The position numbers were made by a program, and so were the translations under genes. DNA of 64,000 nt. Origin: a candidate division KSB1 bacterium. GTDB taxonomy: Bacteria; Zhuqueibacterota; Zhuqueibacteria; Thermofontimicrobiales; Thermofontimicrobiaceae. Shown here one piece after another: positions 54,473 through 62,276 of the stretch. The notes beneath the pieces are model-generated. The model was not told the origin of the DNA. It saw only the letters and a program-made list of their open reading frames with translations, and searched no databases. Location: assembly GCA_034506395.1 (NCBI GenBank), contig JAPDPQ010000024.1, positions 17,038-81,037 on the forward strand, in the 5' to 3' direction. Position 1 is the first letter of the stretch. Each line of letters starts with the position of its first letter.

Positions 54473-57142
54473 ATGAAAATCGCTTTTAAAACCATCTTGT
54501 CGATTTTGATTTTGAGTACTGCCAGCTTAGCCCAGGAAATTGGCACGCCTCAATGGGAACGAGCGCAAGAGGCAGAATCGAAAGCCAGGCAACTGGCGCG
54601 CATAATGCAACTGGATTACCAGCCCACGCCCAATCAACTTCAGTACGATGTGAAACATTATGATTTGGATCTGATCATCGATGTTTCAGCGAAGAAAATT
54701 ATCGGTGCGGTGAGGATTCTCTCCCAAGTGGTCGTCGGTCCCCTTTCGACGATGGAAGTGAATCTGCTTAAAAATATGGTAGTCGATAGCGTCGTCAGCT
54801 CTGGCAAACGGCTTGCTTTTAGCCATAAAACAGATCTGATTAAAATCGAACTGGGGAATACTTATCAACTGCATGACTATTTTTCAGTGAAAATTTATTA
54901 TCGCGGTCAGCCAGAACAAAGTGACTTCGGTGCATTCGGATTCAGTACCCACAGCGGTCAGCCAATGATCTGGAGCTTGAGCGAACCGTATGGTGCGCGC
55001 AATTGGTGGCCCTGTAAAGATTTTCCGATCGACAAGGCTGATTCGGTGGATATCAGAGTGACCGTGCCAATACCGTTGATCGTTGCTTCTAATGGGACAT
55101 TGCGCTCCGAAACAAAACGCGGCAATTTTAAAACCTATTGGTGGCATGAGAGCTATCCCATCGTGACTTATTTAGTATCAGTGGCCATCTATCCATACCA
55201 CGTTTATTCAGATTACTTTCGCTATTCGCCAAACGATTCAATGGAGGTTCGTTATTACGTTTTTCCAGATCAACTCGAGCTCATTCGCAGCGCTTATGCC
55301 AAGACCGTTCGCATGATCGATATTTTTTCAAAAATATTTGGTGAATACCCATTTATTCGAGAAAAGTATGGTCATGCCCAATTCATGGGCTTTGCAAATA
55401 TGGAGCATCAAACGTTGACCAGCTTGGTGAGCCGCAGCGAAGGAACAATTGTGCATGAGCTGGCGCATCAGTGGTGGGGAGATTACATCACCTGTCAGGA
55501 TTTTCATCATATCTGGCTGAATGAGGGATTTGCGACGTATTCAGAAGCGCTTTATTACGAACGAGAGTACGGCGTTGTCGAATTCAAACAAGAGATGGAG
55601 AGCAACAAGTATTTTGGCGGCGGAACGATCTATGTGTCTGATGTTTCCAAGACTTCTTTGATCTTCAATTATGATCGATCCTATCGCAAAGCCGCATGGG
55701 TTCTTCATATGCTACGTCATGTGGTTGGGGACGAAAACTTCTTTAAGATTTTAAAGGCGTATTACAATGACAACCGCTTGCGCTATGGGACCGCCACGAC
55801 TGAGGATTTCAAAGCCATCTGCGAGCGGGTTTCTGGGATCAATCTGGAGAAGTTCTTTCAGCAATGGATTTTTAAAGAATATTTTCCGAAGTATCGATAT
55901 TCTTGGAACTGGCAGAAGAATGGTACAAACTATGATATTCAATTGACCATCGAGCAATTGCAGACCAATCAGATTTTCTGGATGCCAATTGACGTGACAA
56001 TAACCACTTTTAGTGGTGAACAGACCTTTGTGGTCTGGGATAGTTTGAAAACACAAGTTTTCAATTTAGCGGTTGCAGATGAACCGCTGCGGGTTGAATT
56101 GGATAAGGACGATTGGATTTTAAAGGAAGTTGAGCTACCTGTAATTCAACCGACATTTGACCATGGGATTCTACTGGTCAATGGTGTTTCTTGGCAGAGG
56201 TACGGCACAGAGCTCGCGAACGCTTATCAGTCTCGAGCGTTCTGGGATAATTATCCTATTTCATTTTGGGATTGTTTCGGCAGACCTTTGGAAGGATATC
56301 CGAGTTCCCTCCCAATTCCAATTGGCACCGGACGGATTCTGCCCGAGGTCCTCGGGAAGTTTTCAACCGTTATTTGGATCGGCGATTTCGCGGACGGTGA
56401 TATCGACATCTGGAGGCGGGCTGGGATTTACGATTATCTGCAATCGGGAGGGAATGTGTTACTGATCAGCCGCAGGGGGAGGGACTATCTCGACGCGCTA
56501 CTTCAATCCTATTTGGGGATCAGTTGGGCTGAGAATGCCCTGAACACAACTCAAAATTGTATCGCTCAATATCCCGGGCTCACCAACATGACCGTTATCG
56601 GCGAGCAGACGGACAATGCCGTTTTTAATACCAATCTGGTCAATTCTGAAAGTCGTTTGCTATTTCAGGAGACGGCCTCATTTAGCGTTCCTCGCGGCTT
56701 GGGCGTTTGGCGCAAGCCGTCAACAGGAGGAAAATTTCGGAATATTGGCGGTCAATTCGTGTTCATCAGTGGCCGTCCTTACCGCTATCAATCGGATGAT
56801 TTGCGGTCCAATATTGCATTCATTTTGAAAAATATGTTCCAGGAATCCGATATCGACCAGCCTGGAAATCCAATGCCATCCAGCTATGAACTGTTCCAGA
56901 ACTATCCCAATCCATTCAATTCAGGGACTGAAATCGCCTTCCAAATTCCAGAGACCGTTTTTGTGAAGCTGGAGATCTATGATCTTTTGGGGCGAAAGGT
57001 AACAACCTTATTGGACAAAAAATTGATCCCAGGCAGATACGCAGTCCGATGGCACGCCGATGGAATTTCAACTGGAATTTACTTTTATAACTTGGAAACG
57101 CCAAACTTTCGGTCAACTCGAAAAATGATTTTGGTCAAATAG
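54473..57142 (+). CDS. Secreted M1 family aminopeptidase with C-terminal type-9-like sorting domain
   Basis: An 889-residue exported metallopeptidase. It starts with a signal peptide (ILSILILSTASLAQE). The gluzincin site is HELAHQWWG (H328, E329, H332) with the third zinc ligand E351 after 18 residues (WLNEGFATYSEALYYE); substrate-binding GFANMEHQ takes the place of the usual GAMEN. After the M1 core (to ~570) there is a beta/alpha insertion and a C-terminal ~85-residue domain: SYELFQNYPNPFNSGTEI, LEIYDLLGRKV, GIYFYNLE and K-MILVK at the end, as in type 9 secretion sorting or FlgD-like Ig domains. The enzyme should be released or surface-attached. The downstream gap of 392 bp holds a strong promoter. 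Confidence 0.93.
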   Translation: MKIAFKTILSILILSTASLAQEIGTPQWERAQEAESKARQLARIMQLDYQPTPNQLQYDVKHYDLDLIIDVSAKKIIGAVRILSQVVVGPLSTMEVNLLKNMVVDSVVSSGKRLAFSHKTDLIKIELGNTYQLHDYFSVKIYYRGQPEQSDFGAFGFSTHSGQPMIWSLSEPYGARNWWPCKDFPIDKADSVDIRVTVPIPLIVASNGTLRSETKRGNFKTYWWHESYPIVTYLVSVAIYPYHVYSDYFRYSPNDSMEVRYYVFPDQLELIRSAYAKTVRMIDIFSKIFGEYPFIREKYGHAQFMGFANMEHQTLTSLVSRSEGTIVHELAHQWWGDYITCQDFHHIWLNEGFATYSEALYYEREYGVVEFKQEMESNKYFGGGTIYVSDVSKTSLIFNYDRSYRKAAWVLHMLRHVVGDENFFKILKAYYNDNRLRYGTATTEDFKAICERVSGINLEKFFQQWIFKEYFPKYRYSWNWQKNGTNYDIQLTIEQLQTNQIFWMPIDVTITTFSGEQTFVVWDSLKTQVFNLAVADEPLRVELDKDDWILKEVELPVIQPTFDHGILLVNGVSWQRYGTELANAYQSRAFWDNYPISFWDCFGRPLEGYPSSLPIPIGTGRILPEVLGKFSTVIWIGDFADGDIDIWRRAGIYDYLQSGGNVLLISRRGRDYLDALLQSYLGISWAENALNTTQNCIAQYPGLTNMTVIGEQTDNAVFNTNLVNSESRLLFQETASFSVPRGLGVWRKPSTGGKFRNIGGQFVFISGRPYRYQSDDLRSNIAFILKNMFQESDIDQPGNPMPSSYELFQNYPNPFNSGTEIAFQIPETVFVKLEIYDLLGRKVTTLLDKKLIPGRYAVRWHADGISTGIYFYNLETPNFRSTRKMILVK

Positions 57143-57392
57143 CGAGCGCATCGAGCAAATTTCAGTTGGCTGGGCAATAATCGCAAAGCGTAAAATCAAA
57201 TTGGCTGGTGGAAGGGTTAGATGCCTTATGAAAAGGGGCAAATTGGTTCGGATACGGATCGAATGTCGCTGGAGTGAGGAGAATCGCTTCATTCATTAGC
57301 CTCTAATCAGCGGTTGCTGTGAACTTTCCCATCATTGATAGCAAGTTGCTGGTTTCATATTTTGTTTAAAATTTTTCCCTGAAAAAAATCGC

Positions 57393-57421
57393 TTGACAAT
57401 AAAAAGAGATTTTTGTATAAT
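57393..57421 (+). promoter_or_regulatory. Perfect consensus sigma-70 promoter
   Basis: TTGACA (57393-57398), 17 bases, TATAAT (57416-57421): both hexamers and the spacing match the consensus exactly. Predicted start near 57428 gives a leader of about 105 bases for the gene at 57535. The 392-bp gap around it contains nothing else recognisable. Confidence 0.8.
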
Positions 57422-57534
57422 TTTCACAATCAACTTTGATCCTGCCGCAACTCAGTCGTTTTTTACTTGTTCGGAATCGTTCTCATCGTTACTATACCGC
57501 ATTTGAACCATGAACCAAGCCACGGAGGTCCCGA

Positions 57535-58317
57535 ATGACGCTGATTTGGATCGTTGCGATTGTCGCCGCCATCATGTTTTTTGGCTTTCCGATTTTAACA
57601 TTGCACGTGATCAAAAAAACGAATAAAAATGCCGATGAATCTGACAAAAAGGGTGGCTATGCGGAATTGAAAGCTTCAATTCTGTTTCTGCAAATGGCCT
57701 TCCCTACAATTCTGACTGTTTTAGGCGCACTGGGGTATGGCCTCTATGAGGGAACGGTCCAAAAAGTGACTCGAAACGTTCAAGCCAAAGTGGACACGCT
57801 GATTCAAAAAAAGAAAATCATTGAATGGACCAATGATATTGAGAATTATCGGAACCAGGCTGAAAACAATGCCAATTTAATCGCTGCCCTCGCAAGGAGT
57901 GATGAGGATACTATCCTGGGAATCGCTAAGAAAGCTTTTTTGCAATTTTTGCCTAAAGGAACGATTATTCCGTTCAAAGGTCGGCAGAACGAGTTTGATA
58001 CCGAATTCTGGGCTCTCTGTGACGGCAAGAACGGTACGCCGGATTTGAGGGATCGGTTTATTTATGGAGGAAGCTTCGTGCAAATAGATGGGCGTGGCGG
58101 AGCAGTGTCCCACACTCATACTGGAACTACCATTCCGCGCGGCATAGTTTCCAAAAAGGGCAAATTGAATTACCCTCACCGCGAAGGGACGATTAAGGAA
58201 TTCTTTGTTGAGCAACATGAGCATACCTTTAATGGCACAGAGTCGCCTCTTCGTGTTTCAAAAAGTGATCATCTGCCGCCGTTTTATCGGCTGGCATTTT
58301 TGATGAAAATCAAATAA
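57535..58317 (+). CDS. Membrane-anchored protein with phage-tail-collar-like C-terminal domain
   Basis: A 260-residue protein. Two hydrophobic segments (residues ~2-24 and ~48-76) flank a charged loop, followed by a helical, coiled-coil-like stalk (~80-135) and a C-terminal domain (~142-260) resembling phage tail collar or microcystin-dependent-type folds: GTIIPFKG, FWALCDGKNGTPDLRDRFIYGG, SHTHTG, EQHEHTFNG and HLPPFYRLAFLMKIK. Such domains usually end phage fibres and trimerise, often with His-bound metal; the HTH and HEH motifs fit. No other phage genes are near, so it looks like a host protein. A perfect promoter lies upstream and the start has a GGAGG-containing site. The function is unknown. 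Confidence 0.75.
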   Translation: MTLIWIVAIVAAIMFFGFPILTLHVIKKTNKNADESDKKGGYAELKASILFLQMAFPTILTVLGALGYGLYEGTVQKVTRNVQAKVDTLIQKKKIIEWTNDIENYRNQAENNANLIAALARSDEDTILGIAKKAFLQFLPKGTIIPFKGRQNEFDTEFWALCDGKNGTPDLRDRFIYGGSFVQIDGRGGAVSHTHTGTTIPRGIVSKKGKLNYPHREGTIKEFFVEQHEHTFNGTESPLRVSKSDHLPPFYRLAFLMKIK

Positions 58318-58527
58318 ATTCTCAAATTTTAAAGAGCCCTCAGAATATACTCGACCATGGCACATAAAATGCTTCATCATTGGTTCATCTTGCTAAGCGA
58401 CTCTCAGATCGATCTGGCGATTCAATTAGCCGATGATGCGCATTTTCTGGAAACAGTTTTTGATCAGCCGGACGAGAGACATTGATTGTGCTGATTCAAT
58501 TAATTGAATTTAGCGGGAAGCAATTCC

Positions 58528-59427
58528 ATGAGGTCAATTATGAAAAAGACAATTTTAATGCTGATGCTGATCGGATTGGTTTCAGGCTGCAATCTCTTCG
58601 ATTGGACCTCGGCGCCCAAGGATGAGCCTTTTTATGAAGGATTGAAGCTTTTCAATGATGGGGATTTCACAGGAGCCAAGGCGAAATTCGCCGAGGCGAT
58701 GAAAGCAGATCCACTTCGCTCGGATTTCAGATATTATCATGCCAAGGCCGTGATTTTTGAAGCCAATCTGAATTATTTCGGTCTCGCCCAGGATTTGGTG
58801 AAAATCGATACAGCATCTGTTCAGAACGTGAGGCTACCGCTTTATAACAAAGAACCGAACATGACCCTAGAAGAAGATGCAGCCTATAAAAATAGGTTCT
58901 ATCAGGCTTCGCTGATCTGCCATCTGGATGTAACCCCCATCTATCAAGAGCAAACGCATGGGGATATTCAGGCCAAAGATATTTATTTCGATTACTCGAT
59001 CCTCTCGCTCACTCTGGCCATTCTGCGTTTGCGCGATACGAATGGCGATGGCCAAATTACTACCGAAGATTTCTATTTCACCATCCAAAAGACAGGGGAT
59101 GGCAAATACGCGTTCGATCTTTTGGGAATAAAAAATTTTCTGAGCACAGCGGAAAATCGCCAGGCTTTCAATCGCACCTTGCTGAAATCGGTCGAATTTC
59201 TGACTGATGGCATTTTCTCGCTCCTTAAAATTTTCCATCAAGATTCCAAGTTTTTCAATCCGCAAGAGCTCAATACTTTGTTAGAGAACATCCGAAGTGC
59301 TGCCAATCGCTATCAAATGATCGATGGAAAAGATAATGACGGCGATGGCCGGATCGATGAAGAAATATTGAACGGTATGGATGATGATGGCGATGGCTGG
59401 GTGGATGAAGATGTGGGGAGGATTTAG
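58528..59427 (+). CDS. Lipoprotein with TPR-like helices and EF-hand-like calcium repeats
   Basis: A 299-residue lipoprotein with a signal ending in LVSGC. Residues ~30-75 look like TPR helices (LFNDGDFTGAKAKFAEAMKADP). Three acidic loops of the EF-hand/dockerin type follow: DTNGDGQITTED, DGKDNDGDGRIDEE and MDDDGDGWVDED, the last two in tandem at the C-terminus, a common calcium-binding tail in exported proteins. The possible TTG start at 58504 adds eight residues; ATG 58528 with a GGGAAG-like site is preferred (ATG 58540 also possible). It precedes a barrel gene by about 115 bp on the same strand. Confidence 0.75.
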   Translation: MRSIMKKTILMLMLIGLVSGCNLFDWTSAPKDEPFYEGLKLFNDGDFTGAKAKFAEAMKADPLRSDFRYYHAKAVIFEANLNYFGLAQDLVKIDTASVQNVRLPLYNKEPNMTLEEDAAYKNRFYQASLICHLDVTPIYQEQTHGDIQAKDIYFDYSILSLTLAILRLRDTNGDGQITTEDFYFTIQKTGDGKYAFDLLGIKNFLSTAENRQAFNRTLLKSVEFLTDGIFSLLKIFHQDSKFFNPQELNTLLENIRSAANRYQMIDGKDNDGDGRIDEEILNGMDDDGDGWVDEDVGRI

Positions 59428-59542
59428 TGATTTTAGTATTTGGGCAACTATAGGATTGCGAATTTGCAAATTGATAATGACAAAAATCCTTGAACAGTTC
59501 TCTTGTCTCGCCAAGGATTTTCTTAAAGTGGAGGTCGGTGTA

Positions 59543-60634
59543 ATGAATAGAACGATTGTTTTCTTGATGGCGCTATTGCTGTTCATTCCTGATGCTCACG
59601 CCAAAAGCTCAAGGCCAGTCTTTTTGTACAATATCCGCAGCCAGGCTATGGGTGGCGCCGGAATTACCGCACCGATAGGGAGCTTCAATTATGTTTACAA
59701 CCCTGCGGTCCTTTCTGAACGAAAGTTTAATCTTTCAGTGCTCGGTATCAATGCCGATCTTTCCAAAGGCTTTTTCGATGTCGTCGATTATATTGGTGAC
59801 AATTCCGAAAAGTTCAAAAAGCTGGGCAGGGATTCTGCCAGTGTCTCCGTGGAAGAGAAAAGCCAAATCATGCAGGAACTTCGAGTAGCGGCCACCCGAC
59901 TGGACAACATCTGGTTCAAACCGGTGTTGACGCCGCTCGTTGGGGCGACGGTCCAAAACGTCGGCATTGGGCTCTATAATGTAGCTCGAGTGGGTGTCAA
60001 ACTGGATGTGGGCATTGTTGATCCCAGCATTAAAGCGTACGCTCAGGACGACCTGGTGCTATCATTTGGCTACGGCCGACGAGTTGGAAATCGCTGGGCG
60101 ATTGGAATGGGCTCCAAAATCATTCGCCGCTTCGAATCCGAAACGATTGATATCGCCATCGAGCAGACCGAGGGAATGGATGCCACTATCGACACCAGCT
60201 TCGATCAACTGAAAAAAGGCAAGTCCGGCTTCGGAATTGATGTTGGGGCAATTTATTTCTTTTCAGATCGAATCAGGCTATCGGCAGTGGCTCAAGATCT
60301 ATTTTGTCGAATCGGTGATGCAAATGTTCCGCTCAATTTCAAAATCGGCATGGCCTATCGTCAATCCCATCGATTGCAATTGTTCGCCGATGCAGAGGAT
60401 TTGTTCAATACACGTGGCGAACAATTCATCAACAAACTCCACCTAGGTGCTGAATATCGCCTGCCAGTATTAAGTTTTCAGGCTGGCTTCAATCGCGGCT
60501 ACCCAACGGTTGGCGTCGGGATCGATTTTTGGATTCTAAGATTGAATTACGCCTTTTTCACTGATGAACTGACAAATAGTCCCGGTCAGCAGCCAGAATA
60601 TTATCATTTATTAGGATTCGAAGTGGGATGGTGA
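59543..60634 (+). CDS. Outer-membrane barrel protein, PorV/TraF-like
   Basis: A 363-residue exported protein (signal VFLMALLLFIPDAHA) with the family opening IRSQAMGGAGITAPIGSFNYVYNPAVL, seen in PorV/UPF0164 and conjugal-transfer TraF-like barrel families. The rest is alternating beta strand, with GVDIGAIYFF, LSAVAQDLF and GVGIDFWILRLNYAFF, consistent with an outer-membrane beta-barrel. The longer frame from 59381 overlaps the lipoprotein gene; ATG 59543 has GTGGAGG upstream. It follows the EF-hand lipoprotein gene, which suggests a pair. Transport role or partner is not known. A terminator-like hairpin follows. Confidence 0.75.
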   Translation: MNRTIVFLMALLLFIPDAHAKSSRPVFLYNIRSQAMGGAGITAPIGSFNYVYNPAVLSERKFNLSVLGINADLSKGFFDVVDYIGDNSEKFKKLGRDSASVSVEEKSQIMQELRVAATRLDNIWFKPVLTPLVGATVQNVGIGLYNVARVGVKLDVGIVDPSIKAYAQDDLVLSFGYGRRVGNRWAIGMGSKIIRRFESETIDIAIEQTEGMDATIDTSFDQLKKGKSGFGIDVGAIYFFSDRIRLSAVAQDLFCRIGDANVPLNFKIGMAYRQSHRLQLFADAEDLFNTRGEQFINKLHLGAEYRLPVLSFQAGFNRGYPTVGVGIDFWILRLNYAFFTDELTNSPGQQPEYYHLLGFEVGW

Positions 60635-60660
60635 GGTTTGATTGATTCGAGGACTCATTT

Positions 60661-60736
60661 GCCCAGCGAATAGATGAAATTGATAGATGAAAAAGCGCAG
60701 ATCTACTGTTTTCCTCTATCCGTTGGGCATTTTTTG
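60661..60736 (+). terminator. Terminator-like hairpin after the barrel gene
   Basis: GCCCAGCGAATAGA (60661-60674) pairs with TCTATCCGTTGGGC (60716-60729) except for one mismatch and a G-U pair, with a ~41-nt loop and a T tract (ATTTTTT). The loop is long, so strength is uncertain. Confidence 0.45.
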
Positions 60737-60759
60737 GAATAGCACTCTGAATTTTGATC

Positions 60760-61053
60760 TCACAACTTCTTGCTGCCCACCAAATCCATGATCTTGTTCA
60801 CCAATTGCTTCATTAAATCCGCTATTTGCTGTCCAAAGACCCCCAGATATGCCAATAATAGCATCATCAAAATGGCAAAGATTATGATCATGAGGATTAT
60901 TTTATAAATCAACTCAAGTTTCAAAAACCAGGAAGCGAGGTTAGATAGGAATTGCTTAGCAAATTCTTGCCAGGTTTTGGATTCTGGTTTGGGTTCAGTC
61001 GGTGGCGGAACATCCGAGGGCTCTGATGCTGGATGGTTGTCTCTCTCATTCAC
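60760..61053 (-). CDS. Small single-helix membrane protein of unknown function
   Basis: A 97-residue protein on the minus strand between the barrel and the acetyltransferase genes. A proline-rich acidic N-terminus (~1-30) is followed by an amphipathic stretch, a strongly hydrophobic helix (YKIILMIIIFAILMMLLLAYLG, ~50-72) and a charged C-terminal tail. I do not recognise it. A plausible GGAGGA-like ribosome site lies upstream (minus strand, near 61066). The C-terminal tail of about 25 residues is amphipathic. It is transcribed against its neighbours. Confidence 0.55.
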   Translation of the reverse strand: MNERDNHPASEPSDVPPPTEPKPESKTWQEFAKQFLSNLASWFLKLELIYKIILMIIIFAILMMLLLAYLGVFGQQIADLMKQLVNKIMDLVGSKKL

Positions 61054-61321
61054 TTTTGTTTCCTCCAGTTCTTAAAAATTAATTGAACCAAACATTAGCG
61101 ACCTGCAGTCCTTTTTCGATTCGAGCACTGATTTATATAATAATGCTTTTTTTTTAAATTGCAATAGCATTTTGGAACTTCATAAAAAATGCTGACGGCT
61201 CCGAGAGCTTGATGACAACCATCTGGATACTTTTTAAGAGCGCTTCTGAAAATTTTTCATTGCAAATTTTAAATAACTTGGTTAAATTCGTCCAAAATGA
61301 AATCGCCATATTAGATCGAAA

Positions 61322-62215
61322 ATGATTTGTCTGATCCCTGAACAGCATGGAGACAGCGTCCGGTACTTTCGAGAGTTCTTTCAATTAAAATTAGATCGCC
61401 CAGATTTGAGGACGCTGCAAAAGATTCTTGAGAAATTCGCCACTATCCCTTACGAAAACATCAGTAAGATCATCAAGCTGAGTCGCTCGTGGGACAACGA
61501 CCAGCGATTGCGTCTGCCCGAGGAAGTGATGGATGATCATGCCAAATTCCATCTCGGTGGCACGTGTTTCTCATTGACGTTCTTTCTCGAGACTATTTTA
61601 TTGCATCAGGGATACCAATGCTACCCTGTCATGGCCGATATGAAGGCGGGACGAAACATTCATTGTGCCATCATTGTCTTGTTCAATCAGCAAAAATTTT
61701 TAGTAGATCCTGGTTATTTGTTGCACACCCCATTGGAGATCAACCCCCAGAAACCCAGAATCTATCGAACTCCCACGACAGGGATTGAGCTGCAGTTCAA
61801 TCTTGAGTTGGGATGCTATCAGCTATTCACGTTTAACAAAGAAAAAATGACTTGGCGTTATAATTTCGTGGATCGCCCCTGTCCGCCAGAAGAATTTCTG
61901 GCGCATTGGCAGGCCTCGTTCACCAAACCTTCGATGCATGGTATTTGCTTGACCAAAATTCAGAACGATGGCTATATCTTCATCCATAAAGATTTCATGC
62001 GCGAGACAACTTTCACCTCAAAGAGAAATTACAATATCAAGCAGAATTATCATCAGATAATTCACGAAATCTTTGGAATCGATAAACAATGGATTGAGCA
62101 GGCGCAAGCAGCTCTGGAATTCAATCTGGCCAAGGAACGGCAACTGGGGATTTTCAAAGCTGACAGCGAAAAACTGAAGAGCAAAAAACGCCTGATAACA
62201 ATTCAGCCCCATTAA
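61322..62215 (+). CDS. Arylamine N-acetyltransferase family protein
   Basis: A 297-residue member of the NAT family, cysteine enzymes that move acetyl from acetyl-CoA to amines, or related acyl transfers. The triad is C82 (HLGGTCFSLT), H114 (RNIHCAIIV) and D129 (FLVDPGYLL). The N-terminal helix with PYENISKII and the C-terminal beta region fit. ATG 61322 is used, and the next Met in the frame is far inside the domain. Natural substrates of bacterial NATs are diverse, so substrate is left open. The minus-strand frame opposite its 5' end looks random. Confidence 0.85.
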   Translation: MICLIPEQHGDSVRYFREFFQLKLDRPDLRTLQKILEKFATIPYENISKIIKLSRSWDNDQRLRLPEEVMDDHAKFHLGGTCFSLTFFLETILLHQGYQCYPVMADMKAGRNIHCAIIVLFNQQKFLVDPGYLLHTPLEINPQKPRIYRTPTTGIELQFNLELGCYQLFTFNKEKMTWRYNFVDRPCPPEEFLAHWQASFTKPSMHGICLTKIQNDGYIFIHKDFMRETTFTSKRNYNIKQNYHQIIHEIFGIDKQWIEQAQAALEFNLAKERQLGIFKADSEKLKSKKRLITIQPH

Positions 62216-62276
62216 CCAATGCGGAGAGTTTTTTCATTCGCTAATTGCCCAACCCTCTGAAGAAAAGGAGAAATGC

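Noticed and set aside
58357..58485. 42-codon plus-strand frame (MAHKMLHHWF start) after the collar-like gene
   Set aside because: Complete but no ribosome site and no family resemblance; too little support to call a gene.
61154..61384. 76-codon minus-strand frame overlapping the acetyltransferase start
   Set aside because: Overlaps a well-supported gene and shows no domain pattern.
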